Shown here piece after piece: positions 1 through 7,793 of a stretch of DNA of 64,000 nucleotides. Every line of letters starts with the position of its first letter. The first letter of the stretch is position 1. The notes under the pieces are model-generated. The model searched no databases. It worked only from the letters and a program-made list of their open reading frames with translations, and was not told where the DNA came from. Made by a program: the position numbers and the translations under genes. Origin of the DNA: an uncultured Dialister sp. (GTDB taxonomy: Bacteria; Bacillota; Negativicutes; Veillonellales; Dialisteraceae); contig UQJW01000006.1 of NCBI GenBank assembly GCA_900541485.1, forward strand, positions 51,232-115,231, read 5' to 3'.

Positions 1-456
1 ATTGTCATTATCAATCTTTTCATTACTGGAAAATAAAGAGAGGTCACTCTGTATATCTGAAGACACGGGGGATTTTTGGTTCAGTATTTCTAAAATAGAT
101 TCCGGATGCTCTTGTTTGAATTTCATCAGGAAAACAGGAATCAGTTGCGTAGCAGAACCGATGTACAGTTTGACTGTCATCTGCTGCATGTTTTTTGATT
201 CCTTTAAATCGTGTTTCAGTTGCTCCAGCTGTTTTAAAAATGCATTGGCATGCTTTAAAAGAATTTCTCCATCGCGGGTTAATTTTATACTCCGGCCCGT
301 ACGTTCAAATAAACTCACGCCGAGCTCCGCTTCCAATCCTCCAATGGTTCTTGACAAGGCAGGCTGGGCAATATGCAGGCTCTCTGCCGCTTTTGTCAAG
401 TGTTGCATTTCGGCGGTCCGTTGGAAGTAAAGTAAGGATATAAAATTCAGTTTCAT
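1..456 (-). CDS. LysR-family transcriptional regulator, N-terminal part (C-terminus outside window)
   Basis: Reading the minus strand from an ATG at 456 gives 152 codons that stay open to the window edge, so the gene is partial. Residues 1-60 form the typical LysR winged helix-turn-helix (MKLNFISLLYFQRTAE, then LTKAAESLHIAQPALSR and FERTGRSIKLTRDG). The following residues start the effector-binding domain (LYIGSATQLIPVFLMKF). An AAAGGAG ribosome site lies just upstream. It is divergent from an amino-acid ABC importer across a 199-bp gap, so it may regulate that operon in response to a small ligand. This is inferred from position; the ligand cannot be read from the N-terminus. Confidence 0.93.
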   Translation of the reverse strand, partial: MKLNFISLLYFQRTAEMQHLTKAAESLHIAQPALSRTIGGLEAELGVSLFERTGRSIKLTRDGEILLKHANAFLKQLEQLKHDLKESKNMQQMTVKLYIGSATQLIPVFLMKFKQEHPESILEILNQKSPVSSDIQSDLSLFSSNEKIDNDN

Positions 457-599
457 GTGGGAAACTCCTTTATATAATATAAGTATATAGAACAGAGAAA
501 ACATAAATTGACATCTAAAAATATTGTATCATGGTAAGAAGTCTTTTGCGAAAAGCAAGTTGACTAAAAGCATTTTTCAAAAAATAAAAATGGAAAATA

Positions 600-628
600 T
601 TGACATATATGAATAATTATGCTAATAT
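600..628 (+). promoter_or_regulatory. Sigma-A-type promoter of the amino-acid ABC operon
   Basis: A perfect -35 TTGACA (600-605) is followed after 17 bp by -10 TAATAT (623-628), 28 bp before the ATG of the ATPase gene. An imperfect dyad, CTTTTGCGAAAAG (543-555), lies about 45 bp upstream of the -35 and could be a LysR site. The dyad assignment is inference. Confidence 0.75.
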
Positions 629-655
629 CTGTATATTATTGAATAGGGTGATGAT

Positions 656-1414
656 ATGAAAGATAATAAAAGTAAGCAAATTATCTATGAAATTAAGCAT
701 TTAAAAAAATCATTCGGGAAAACAGAAGTACTCAAAGATATCAATATGCAAATATATAACGGGGAAGTAGTAACGATTATCGGGCCGTCCGGTTCCGGGA
801 AAAGTACTTTTCTCCGATGCTTAAATTTACTGGAAAAGCCGACCGGAGGGGAACTTTGGTTCGAAGGAAAGTTGATTGATGAGAAAACAGACGTAAAAAT
901 GCTGCGTCGTGATGTGGGGATGGTCTTTCAATCTTTTAATTTATTTCCTATGATGACTGCGATAGAAAATGTTATGTATGCACCTGTGCATATTAATAAG
1001 CTGAATAAAAAAGAAGCGGAAGATTTAGCGATGGAATTATTATCCCGTGTCGGAATGGGTGAAAGGGCCTACCATTATCCGGGAGCACTTTCAGGGGGGC
1101 AGCAACAGCGGGTTGCTATTGCTAGAGCATTGGCAATGAAGCCGAAAATGTTGCTTTTTGATGAACCTACTTCGGCACTGGATCCCGAATTGGTAGGAGA
1201 TGTACTTTCTGTCATGAAGGAAGTCGCGATGGGGGGAATGACGATGGCTGTCGTTACTCACGAAATGCAATTTGCCCGCTCGGTTGCCGATCATGTGGTT
1301 TTTATGGATAAAGGATATATAGTGGAAGAAGGCAGACCGGAGGAGATTTTCACACATCCTGCGGAAGAAAGAACACAAACTTTTTTAAAACGTCTGCTGC
1401 ATAGTGAAATTTAA
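656..1414 (+). CDS. Polar amino-acid ABC transporter, ATP-binding protein (GlnQ/HisP type)
   Basis: This 252-residue protein is a complete ABC ATPase that would power uptake of a polar amino acid from the periplasm. Walker [10 protein letters not shown] is at residues 43-51, the Q-loop at VFQSFN (about 90-95), the signature LSGGQQQR at 145-152, Walker B MLLFDEP at about 165-171, and the switch histidine in VVTHEMQFA. The length and the FNLFP motif after the Q-loop fit the GlnQ/ArtP/HisP group. It is first in a three-gene operon, with the permease SD overlapping its stop codon. Substrate (glutamine, arginine, cystine and others) cannot be decided from the ATPase. Confidence 0.95.
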   Translation: MKDNKSKQIIYEIKHLKKSFGKTEVLKDINMQIYNGEVVTIIGPSGSGKSTFLRCLNLLEKPTGGELWFEGKLIDEKTDVKMLRRDVGMVFQSFNLFPMMTAIENVMYAPVHINKLNKKEAEDLAMELLSRVGMGERAYHYPGALSGGQQQRVAIARALAMKPKMLLFDEPTSALDPELVGDVLSVMKEVAMGGMTMAVVTHEMQFARSVADHVVFMDKGYIVEEGRPEEIFTHPAEERTQTFLKRLLHSEI

Positions 1415-1424
1415 GGAGTCAATC

Positions 1425-2120
1425 ATGGATATAGTTTTAGAAACGGCCATCAAATATCAGGATATTTTTTTATCCGGCGTGAAAATCACTATTATTATTT
1501 CCTTCTTATCTTGTTTTTTCGGATTGTTTCTGGGTATACTTCTTGCCTTTATGAAAATTTCGGGGATAAAAATACTGGAGGTAATTTCCGCCGTGTATGT
1601 GGAAGTAATCCGCGGGACGCCTGTTCTTGTCCAGATTTCTCTGGTGTTTTTCGGACTCCCGTTCCTGGGTATCCATTTCCCGAGTTTTGAAATTATGGGA
1701 GTGGATTTTGAGCGACTGTCAGCAGGTGTAATTGCTTTAATTTTAAATTCCGGGGCGTATCAGTGTGAAATAGTCCGTTCGGGAATACAGTCTGTCGGAA
1801 ACGGACAACTCGAGGGAGCGATGTCGTTAGGTTTTTCGAAATGGGAGTCCATGGTCAGGATTATTATTCCCCAAGCGGTCAGAAATATTTTGCCGGTTAT
1901 AGGAAATGAATTTGTGACACTTATCAAAGAATCTTCCCAGGTATCTGTTATCGGTATGGCAGACTTAATGTATACGGCAACGACGATACAGGGAATCAGT
2001 TTCCAACCGTTTCCGCCGCTTGTCATCGTAGCTGTATATTATTTTGTTATGACATTTTTTGTTTCTTCCTGCCTGCGTATTCTGGAACGGCGCATGAAAG
2101 TTCGTTCTATCAGAGTATAA
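1425..2120 (+). CDS. Polar amino-acid ABC transporter, permease protein (HisMQ family)
   Basis: A 231-residue inner-membrane permease with about five hydrophobic segments. The cytoplasmic EAA loop that contacts the ATPase is visible as EGAMSLGFSKWESM followed by IIIPQA. The N-terminal VEVIRGTPVLVQ motif is typical of HisM/GlnP permeases. I chose ATG 1425 because an AAGGAG (1413-1418) sits 6 nt upstream; a GTG at 1404 lies in the end of the ATPase gene and has no SD. There is one permease gene only, so the transporter probably uses a homodimer. Confidence 0.94.
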   Translation: MDIVLETAIKYQDIFLSGVKITIIISFLSCFFGLFLGILLAFMKISGIKILEVISAVYVEVIRGTPVLVQISLVFFGLPFLGIHFPSFEIMGVDFERLSAGVIALILNSGAYQCEIVRSGIQSVGNGQLEGAMSLGFSKWESMVRIIIPQAVRNILPVIGNEFVTLIKESSQVSVIGMADLMYTATTIQGISFQPFPPLVIVAVYYFVMTFFVSSCLRILERRMKVRSIRV

Positions 2121-2157
2121 GAAATAAAAATTTGTCGGTTATATAAGGAGGTATATC

Positions 2158-3006
2158 ATGAAAAAATCACTTAAAATGGCAATTTTGGGAATGGCCGCAG
2201 TCAGCATGTTTGCTTTATCCGGATGTGGAGATTCCGGTAAGGCCGGGGGTAATGATAAAAAAACGGGAGGAGAACAGCAGGGGAAATTACTTAAGAAAAT
2301 TAAAGAAAGAGGCAAACTTATAGTAGGCACATCTTCCGGTTATCCGCCCTATGTATTTGTAGATGCAACGGCAGGGGATAAAAAAGTTATCGGACTTGAT
2401 GTAGAATTGGCACAGCAGGTGGCAAATAAACTGGGAGTCAAGCTGGAAGTACAGGACATGAGTTTCTCGGCACTTTTGTCTTCTGTAACGGCAGATAAGG
2501 TAGATATAGCGGTCGGAGGGGTTGCACCGACTCCGGAAAGAGAAAAAGCGATGGCATTCTCCAAAATTTACCTGCCGACAGAGCAAAAGCTTCTTGTACG
2601 GAAGGAAGATGCGGGGAAATATAAAAGCCTTTCCGATTTAAAAGGAGCTGTGTTGGGGGCAGAAAAATCAACCACTCAGGAAGCAACGGCACAAAAGGTT
2701 GAAGGAGCAAAAGCGGTAGGTCTTACCAATGTTCCCGATGCGGTTTTGGAATTAAAGCATGGAAAGCTCAACGGAATCGTCATGGAGGGGGTTGTGGCAA
2801 AGCAGTACCTGATATTTAATGATGATTTGGCGCTGGCAGAATTTTCTTTCCCTGATGCGAAAAAGGTTTCTGCTATAGCCTTGCAGAAAGGGAATGATGA
2901 TTTAGTAAAAATCCTGAATGAAGTGATTGATGAAAACACACAAAACGGAAATTTTGAAAAATGGGTAGATCAGTACAGTAAATTGGCAGTAGAAAAAGCG
3001 AAATAA
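2158..3006 (+). CDS. Amino-acid ABC transporter, substrate-binding lipoprotein
   Basis: A 282-residue family 3 solute-binding protein. The N-terminus is a lipoprotein signal peptide with lipobox LSGC (Cys23), so the mature protein would be lipid-anchored at the inner membrane. The body shows family motifs: GKLIVGTSSGYPPYVFVD, IGLDVELAQQVANKLG, and KVDIAVGGVAPTPEREKAMAFS. A strong AAGGAGG ribosome site precedes the ATG, which suits the high stoichiometry usual for binding proteins. It completes the ATPase-permease-receptor operon. Substrate is not determinable here; the neighbouring lysA makes a basic amino acid possible but not shown. Confidence 0.94.
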   Translation: MKKSLKMAILGMAAVSMFALSGCGDSGKAGGNDKKTGGEQQGKLLKKIKERGKLIVGTSSGYPPYVFVDATAGDKKVIGLDVELAQQVANKLGVKLEVQDMSFSALLSSVTADKVDIAVGGVAPTPEREKAMAFSKIYLPTEQKLLVRKEDAGKYKSLSDLKGAVLGAEKSTTQEATAQKVEGAKAVGLTNVPDAVLELKHGKLNGIVMEGVVAKQYLIFNDDLALAEFSFPDAKKVSAIALQKGNDDLVKILNEVIDENTQNGNFEKWVDQYSKLAVEKAK

Positions 3007-3063
3007 ATGAGCATGATGCTTTTTTGCTAACGGATAAAAATTATAATCATATGATTTGGATTT

Positions 3064-3106
3064 CGGATGCTTCTCCGTACATAGCGGGAGGCATCTGTTT
3101 TTTTAG
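3064..3106 (+). terminator. Rho-independent terminator of the ABC operon
   Basis: GATGC-TTCTCC pairs imperfectly with GGGAGGCATC and is followed by a run of seven T residues. Just before it, at 3045-3056, is a perfect 12-bp palindrome AATCATATGATT of unknown meaning. Confidence 0.65.
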
Positions 3107-3156
3107 TAAAACAGGAAAGCAAAGATGTTTATTCATTCGCTCCGAGAGAGATAAAT

Positions 3157-3186
3157 TTTATAGAGGAGGCAGGTCCGTGATATAAT
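3157..3186 (+). promoter_or_regulatory. Candidate lysA promoter
   Basis: A -10 TATAAT at 3181-3186 has a weak -35 TTTATA (3157-3162) at 18 bp spacing, about 50 bp before the lysA start. A second TATAAT lies nearer the start (about 3201-3206). Confidence 0.45.
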
Positions 3187-3236
3187 AGTGATAATTTTAA
3201 TATAATTTGATACAGACGCAAGGATGTGATAAAAAA

Positions 3237-4502
3237 GTGAGTAAAAAAGAGATCCCTTTCAGCGGGCAGTTAATTAAGGATATAGCAGAGACATATGGGA
3301 CGCCATTTCATTTATATGACGAAAAAGGGATATTGGATAATGTGAAGCGGCTGCAGCAGGCATTTTCGTGGCATCCTGACTTTTATGAATATTTTGCAGT
3401 GAAAGCAACGCCGAATCCATGGATTATGAAAAGTTTGCATAATGTTCATGTCGGAGCGGACTGCAGTTCTATGGCGGAATTAATTTTGGCTGAGGCAGTC
3501 GGTTTATCCGGTGAAGAGATTGTATTTTCTTCTAATGATACGCCGGATGAAGAATTTATTAAGGCTCATGAGTTGGGTGCTATCATAAATCTTGATGATA
3601 TATCGAACCTGGATGATTTGGAAAGGCTTGGAATTATTCCCGAACGTATTTGTTTTCGTTATAATCCCGGGCCTGATTTAGCGAGAGGTAATTCTATTAT
3701 CGGTGCACCGGAGGAAGCGAAATACGGTATGACCTATGACCAACTGATGAAGTGTGTGGCATGGGCAAAAAATAAGGGAATTACTTATATCGGCATCCAT
3801 ACCATGGTCATTTCATCCGAGCTTGAATTGCCGGGACTTTTGGGGACAATCCGTATGATGTTTAATTTGGCGCTTGATATCAGAGAACAGCAGGGCGTGA
3901 CAGTCCGTTTTATTGATTTCGGTGGGGGAATCGGTATTCCTTACCGGCCCGAACAGGATGCAGTAGATTTGGAGGCTCTCGGGGACGGGGCGAAACAATT
4001 ATTTCAAGAAAAAATGAAAGGCTTTGAGCATACCCGTATTTGCTTTGAGTGCGGACGCGCCATTACCGGACCGTACGGGTACTTGGTAACAAAAGCCATT
4101 CATTATAAAAATATTTACAGGGATTATATAGGAGTTGACGCCTGCATGGCGGATCTTATGCGTCCCGGTATGTATGGTGCTTATCATCATATTACGGTTG
4201 TTGGAAAAGAGCAGGCGGAAAAAAACAGAGTATATGATGTGGTCGGGTCATTGTGTGAAAATAGCGATAAGTTTGCTATCCAGCGAGAATTACCTGAAAT
4301 CACGAAGGGAGATTTGCTGGTGATTCATGACACAGGGGCTCACGGACATAGCATGGGATACAATTATAACGGCCGGCTGCGACATAAAGAAATTATGGTT
4401 TCTGAAAACGGAGAAATCCGGCAAATCAGGAGAGATGAAACGCTCCATGATTTGTTTGCTACGTTGGATTTCCCCGGATTAAAAGATTGTATAAAAGAAT
4501 AA
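3237..4502 (+). CDS. lysA: Diaminopimelate decarboxylase, PLP fold type III
   Basis: The protein (421 residues from GTG 3237) matches LysA, which decarboxylates meso-diaminopimelate to lysine, the last step of lysine synthesis. The PLP lysine lies in FAVKATPNP (about residue 56). Other family marks are the glycine loop FIDFGGGIG, the ECGRAITGPYG segment (EPGR in most members), VDACMADLMRPGMYGAYH and GSLCENSDKF with the active-site Cys. The start is uncertain: a TTG at 3207 is also in frame, but the AAGGATG before GTG 3237 is better placed. It follows an amino-acid importer but has its own promoter and terminator. A relaxed-specificity paralogue acting on another amino acid is possible. Confidence 0.87.
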   Translation: MSKKEIPFSGQLIKDIAETYGTPFHLYDEKGILDNVKRLQQAFSWHPDFYEYFAVKATPNPWIMKSLHNVHVGADCSSMAELILAEAVGLSGEEIVFSSNDTPDEEFIKAHELGAIINLDDISNLDDLERLGIIPERICFRYNPGPDLARGNSIIGAPEEAKYGMTYDQLMKCVAWAKNKGITYIGIHTMVISSELELPGLLGTIRMMFNLALDIREQQGVTVRFIDFGGGIGIPYRPEQDAVDLEALGDGAKQLFQEKMKGFEHTRICFECGRAITGPYGYLVTKAIHYKNIYRDYIGVDACMADLMRPGMYGAYHHITVVGKEQAEKNRVYDVVGSLCENSDKFAIQRELPEITKGDLLVIHDTGAHGHSMGYNYNGRLRHKEIMVSENGEIRQIRRDETLHDLFATLDFPGLKDCIKE

Positions 4503-4515
4503 ATATTCAGAAGAA

Positions 4516-4554
4516 AAAAGGCCCTCGGCACATTGGTTGCCGGGGGGCTTTTTG
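4516..4554 (+). terminator. Rho-independent terminator after lysA
   Basis: GGCCCTCGGCA pairs with TGCCGGGGGGC (with a G-rich mismatch), followed by TTTTT. A-rich DNA on the left flank means it could also work on the minus strand. Confidence 0.85.
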
Positions 4555-4633
4555 TGGGGAGAAGGTCTTAATAAAAAGATTCTCACATGGAAGGAAATGG
4601 AAGAAAGAAAATACCCGGTTTTAGGATTACGGC

Positions 4634-4673
4634 ACAAAAAAATACGCAACAGCAGATGTGACTGTTGCGTATG
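4634..4673 (-). terminator. Rho-independent terminator of the carbonic anhydrase gene
   Basis: A perfect 11-bp inverted repeat, ATACGCAACAG (4642-4652) with CTGTTGCGTAT (4662-4672), reads on the minus strand as a strong hairpin followed by seven T residues. It lies 30 bp downstream of the minus-strand stop codon at 4703. Confidence 0.9.
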
Positions 4674-4702
4674 AATTCCATGACGTATGGTTTGAAAAAA
4701 TT

Positions 4703-5260
4703 TTAGATAATTTTTTCCCCGTGATAAAGTTCTCCCTCAATATTGGGATGAACTCCATAGTCTATAGCCCATTCGGTCTTGTATTTAAGTGCCTGGCCGT
4801 GGATATTTTTTATTTTATCAATGGTGGAAATGACTTTTCCCGGGACACCTACGACCAAAGAGTTTGGCGGAATGACCTGGTTTTCCAGGACCAAAGCGCC
4901 TGCCGCAATGATAGAGCCTCTTCCGACCTTGGCACCGGTCAAAATCGTGGCATTCATACCGACCAGAACGTGATCTTCCAGAACGCAACCGTGAACACAG
5001 GCACAGTGCCCGATTGTGACATAATCACCGATGATACAGGGATTATCGTCAGCCACATGGAGACAAACCAAATCCTGGACGTTGGAGCATTCGCCAACGG
5101 AAATATAATTGACATCTCCGCGAGCGACAACGCCGGGCCAAAGGCTGGCATACTTGGCAACGCGAACATCTCCGTAGAGAGAAACGTTGGGAGCTACAAA
5201 TGCCTCTTCATGAATTTGCGGGTTTTTCCCTTTAAAGGAAGTATTATTGAAAGTATACAT
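4703..5260 (-). CDS. Gamma-class carbonic anhydrase family protein (left-handed beta-helix)
   Basis: 185 residues made largely of hexapeptide repeats (for example NVSLYG, YISVGE, CIIGDY, CVLEDH, VLVGMN, SIIAAG), the left-handed parallel beta-helix of the YrdA/PaaY/CaiE group. Three histidines in the zinc-ligand pattern are present: H68 (CLHVADD), H85 (IGHCACV) and H90 (VHGC). The family is trimeric and cytoplasmic; many members hydrate CO2, though activity is unproven for this subgroup. An AAGGAGG lies 8-9 nt before the ATG. It sits downstream of fabK on the same strand, separated by 123 bp, and may be partly co-transcribed with it. Confidence 0.9.
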   Translation of the reverse strand: MYTFNNTSFKGKNPQIHEEAFVAPNVSLYGDVRVAKYASLWPGVVARGDVNYISVGECSNVQDLVCLHVADDNPCIIGDYVTIGHCACVHGCVLEDHVLVGMNATILTGAKVGRGSIIAAGALVLENQVIPPNSLVVGVPGKVISTIDKIKNIHGQALKYKTEWAIDYGVHPNIEGELYHGEKII

Positions 5261-5383
5261 AAAGAATCCTCCTTACATATGATATTGATAGTATTCTGCT
5301 TCTTTATTATACAATGACTGCGTGCTAAAGAATAAGACAGGTTTGACATTCATGTATAACAAAAAGAGATGATAAAGGTCACT

Positions 5384-6337
5384 TTAAATCAGAGAGGGGC
5401 CTTTTTTTAATACCGCTTCTGTTTCTTCGACAAGTACGTTTATAATATCATTAACAGGTTCGATTTTGGTCAAGTGGGTAAGTGACATACCGGCCAAAAC
5501 AAAACCGTTTTCTACATCGCCGTCAACGGCTGCTTTTTTGTTGCTTCCCCGGGAAAGTTCAGTCAATTCTTCTGCACTGGCACCGCCGTATTCTGCTTTT
5601 AAGAATTTATGGGAGAATTGATTTCTCAGACCACGTACACTGTTATTTCTTGTAAAACCGGTAACGACAGAATCGGTATCACCGGCTTTGATGATAGCTT
5701 CTTTAGCATTGGGATGCAGACGGCATTCTTCAGCGAGCAAAAAGCGGGTGCCCATTTGTACGCCCGATGCCCCCATGAGAAGAGCGGCGGCAATCGCACG
5801 ACCGTCAATGATTCCGCCGGCAGCGAGGACGGGAATATCAATCAGGGGAAGAACATTTTCCATCAGCGCCATCAAAGTGATTTTACCATCGTGACCACCT
5901 GCCTCCATGCCTTCGATTACTATGGCATCGGCACCGTACTTCTCGACTCGTTGGGCCAGCTTTACAGTAGGAACAACAGGGATACATTTAATATGACGGG
6001 GCTGGAGTTCCTTCATCCATGGAATAGGATTGCCTGCCCCGATAGTTACAAAAGGAACTTTTTCATCACAGATAATCTGAGCTACATCATCTTTGTTTTT
6101 ATCTTGCAGCATAAGATTGACACCATAGATTTTATGGTTGCCCGCCATGTCTTTGAAAATGCGGATTTCTTTACGAACCTCATCGGGGGTAAAGCCTCCT
6201 GAGGCGATGACTCCGGCACCGCCGGCGTGGCTCATGGCGGCAGCTAAACGGCCGTCAGAGATATAAGCCATAGCACCTTGAATAATCGGATAAGAAATAT
6301 CCAGTAATTTTGTCAGTTTTGTATTCCAAGATATCAT
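5384..6337 (-). CDS. fabK: Enoyl-ACP reductase II, FMN-dependent (FabK type)
   Basis: A 317-residue TIM-barrel flavoprotein of the nitronate monooxygenase/FabK family. Its sequence tracks streptococcal FabK closely: DISYPIIQGAMAYISDG at the N-terminus, VTIGAGNP, EGMEAGGHDGKIT with the catalytic-region His (about residue 149), LAAGGIIDGRAIAAAL and GVQMGTRFLLAEE. FabK reduces enoyl-ACP in the last step of each fatty-acid elongation cycle. I chose ATG 6337, which has an AAGGAGGG 8 nt upstream; the longer frame to 6415 adds 26 residues without family similarity. The gene stands apart from other fab genes. A nitronate monooxygenase role is less likely. A PerR-like box overlaps the predicted promoter. 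Confidence 0.88.
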   Translation of the reverse strand: MISWNTKLTKLLDISYPIIQGAMAYISDGRLAAAMSHAGGAGVIASGGFTPDEVRKEIRIFKDMAGNHKIYGVNLMLQDKNKDDVAQIICDEKVPFVTIGAGNPIPWMKELQPRHIKCIPVVPTVKLAQRVEKYGADAIVIEGMEAGGHDGKITLMALMENVLPLIDIPVLAAGGIIDGRAIAAALLMGASGVQMGTRFLLAEECRLHPNAKEAIIKAGDTDSVVTGFTRNNSVRGLRNQFSHKFLKAEYGGASAEELTELSRGSNKKAAVDGDVENGFVLAGMSLTHLTKIEPVNDIINVLVEETEAVLKKGPSLI

Positions 6338-6397
6338 GAGAACCCTCCTTAACCAGTTCATCATTAATGATAAGAAAAAAGCATAAGAAATGAAATA

Positions 6398-6434
6398 ATA
6401 ATGATTTATAATCATTATACTCTTGCCAAGGCAA
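6398..6434 (-). promoter_or_regulatory. fabK promoter region with PerR/Fur-family-like box and a palindrome
   Basis: On the minus strand a -10 TATAAT (6419-6414) has a weak -35 (TTTTAT, near 6442-6437). Overlapping the -10, plus-strand 6406-6420 reads TTATAATCATTATAC. That matches the Bacillus PerR box TTATAATnATTATAA at 13 of 14 defined bases. A perfect 21-bp inverted repeat (ATAATGATT-TAT-AATCATTAT, 6398-6418) includes part of it. A separate perfect palindrome TTGCCAAGGCAA (6423-6434) lies in the -10/-35 spacer. The promoter call is inference. Confidence 0.55.
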
Positions 6435-6577
6435 AAATAAAATAAAAAGCATAAGCAAATTCAATAAATTTGTTTTCCGTTATAAATTTATAAAATAAGA
6501 TGTAAATAGAAAATAGGTAACTCAAATTTCAAAATTTTATAATAAGTATATACTTTTTATATCAGAGGTTGCAGTTG

Positions 6578-6606
6578 TTGTAGTGTAAAACGGTGCATGA
6601 TATACT
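6578..6606 (+). promoter_or_regulatory. Promoter of the glycolytic gap-pgk-tpiA-eno operon
   Basis: -35 TTGTAG (6578-6583) and -10 TATACT (6601-6606) are 17 bp apart. A 12-bp palindrome AAGTATATACTT (6544-6555) lies 22 bp upstream. The predicted untranslated leader is about 155 nt and contains possible AAATCC...GGATTT and CCTGA...TCAGG pairings, the latter followed by ATTTTTG. The rest of the 6435-6577 gap is AT-rich and shows nothing clear. Confidence 0.65.
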
Positions 6607-6767
6607 ATATAAAGTAAAATATGCCTGATTGTACAAAAAATTAAATCCGGCTTCCGCCACATTATTTATGGGTACGTCAGGATTTTTGTTTGCTATTTGC
6701 AATCCCGGAAGGGGCATTTTGCAAAGGCAGCAATTTCAGTATTTCAATCACATAGGAGGGTACAAGC

Positions 6768-7775
6768 ATGACAAAAGTAGCAATTAACGGTTTTGGCAGA
6801 ATCGGCAGACTTGTTTTTCGCGGACTTCTTGACCGGAAAGATTTGGATATTGTAGCGATTAATAATCCGAGCGGACCGGAAACAGCAGCTTATCTTTTGA
6901 AATATGATACCGTGCACGGACGCCTGGATAAAAAGGTGGAAGTAGACGGCGATGTGTTGGTTGTTGACGGAAAACGTATTCAGGTTTTGCATGACCGTGA
7001 TCCTGAAAATTTGGACTGGAGTGCTTACGGTGTCGAAATTGTTATTGAGTCGACAGGCAAATTAAAGGATCGTGCCAGTGCAGGTAAGCATATCCGGGGC
7101 ACTGTAAAAAAAGTTATTATCACCGCACCGGGCAAAGATGAAGATGCCACAATCGTCATGGGTGTAAATGAATCTATTTATAATCCAGCTAAAGATGAAA
7201 TTATTTCCAATGCTTCTTGTACGACAAATTGCCTGGCTCCGGTCTGCAAGGTACTCGATGAAAAATTCGGGATTAAACGGGGTCTTATGACGACCATTCA
7301 TTCCTATACCAATGATCAGGCAATTCTTGAAAAAGCGCATAAAAAAGATGCAAGGCGAGGCAGAGCGGCAGCAGAAAATATGATTCCTACCAGCACGGGT
7401 GCGGCAAAGGCCATTGGCATAGTTATTCCTGAATTGAAAGGAAAATTGAACGGATTGGCGGTCCGCGTGCCGACTCCGGATGTATCCCTTGTGGATTTGA
7501 CTGTGGAATTAAATAAAACGGTAACGAAGGAAGAAGTCAACGAAGCATTAAAAGCGGCCTCTGAGGGAGAACTCAAAGGAATTTTGGCATATACTGACGA
7601 AGAATTGGTATCCAGTGATTTTAAGACGACCGATGTAAGCTCCACAATTGACAGCAAGCTGACAATGGTTATGGATAATAACATGGTGAAAGTGATTGCC
7701 TGGTACGATAACGAATGGGGATACTCCATGAGAATTATTGATTTAGTGGCATTTGTTGCCTCTAAAGGACTTTAA
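6768..7775 (+). CDS. gap: Glyceraldehyde-3-phosphate dehydrogenase, type I
   Basis: 335 residues, full length. It converts glyceraldehyde-3-phosphate to 1,3-bisphosphoglycerate. The Rossmann start [10 protein letters not shown], catalytic [12 protein letters not shown] (Cys151), the THSYTNDQ histidine and the C-terminal WYDNEWGYS are all intact. One oddity is INNPSG at about residues 31-36, where NAD-dependent enzymes usually have INDL. The acidic residue that contacts the adenosine ribose is therefore Asn here, which may loosen NAD over NADP preference. It is first in the glycolytic operon; an AGGAGGG precedes the ATG. No CggR-type regulator is adjacent. Confidence 0.97.
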   Translation: MTKVAINGFGRIGRLVFRGLLDRKDLDIVAINNPSGPETAAYLLKYDTVHGRLDKKVEVDGDVLVVDGKRIQVLHDRDPENLDWSAYGVEIVIESTGKLKDRASAGKHIRGTVKKVIITAPGKDEDATIVMGVNESIYNPAKDEIISNASCTTNCLAPVCKVLDEKFGIKRGLMTTIHSYTNDQAILEKAHKKDARRGRAAAENMIPTSTGAAKAIGIVIPELKGKLNGLAVRVPTPDVSLVDLTVELNKTVTKEEVNEALKAASEGELKGILAYTDEELVSSDFKTTDVSSTIDSKLTMVMDNNMVKVIAWYDNEWGYSMRIIDLVAFVASKGL

Positions 7776-7793
7776 TCCAAGGGGGCGTCCGGA

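Noticed and set aside
2..430. Plus-strand open frame at the left edge
   Set aside because: The minus strand encodes an unmistakable LysR helix-turn-helix; the plus frame is a shadow.
4658..5317. Long plus-strand open frame of 219 codons
   Set aside because: It is the antisense of the carbonic anhydrase hexapeptide-repeat gene, whose protein motifs and ribosome site are clear on the minus strand.
5609..6202. Plus-strand open frame of 197 codons
   Set aside because: It is the antisense of fabK and has no recognisable protein features.
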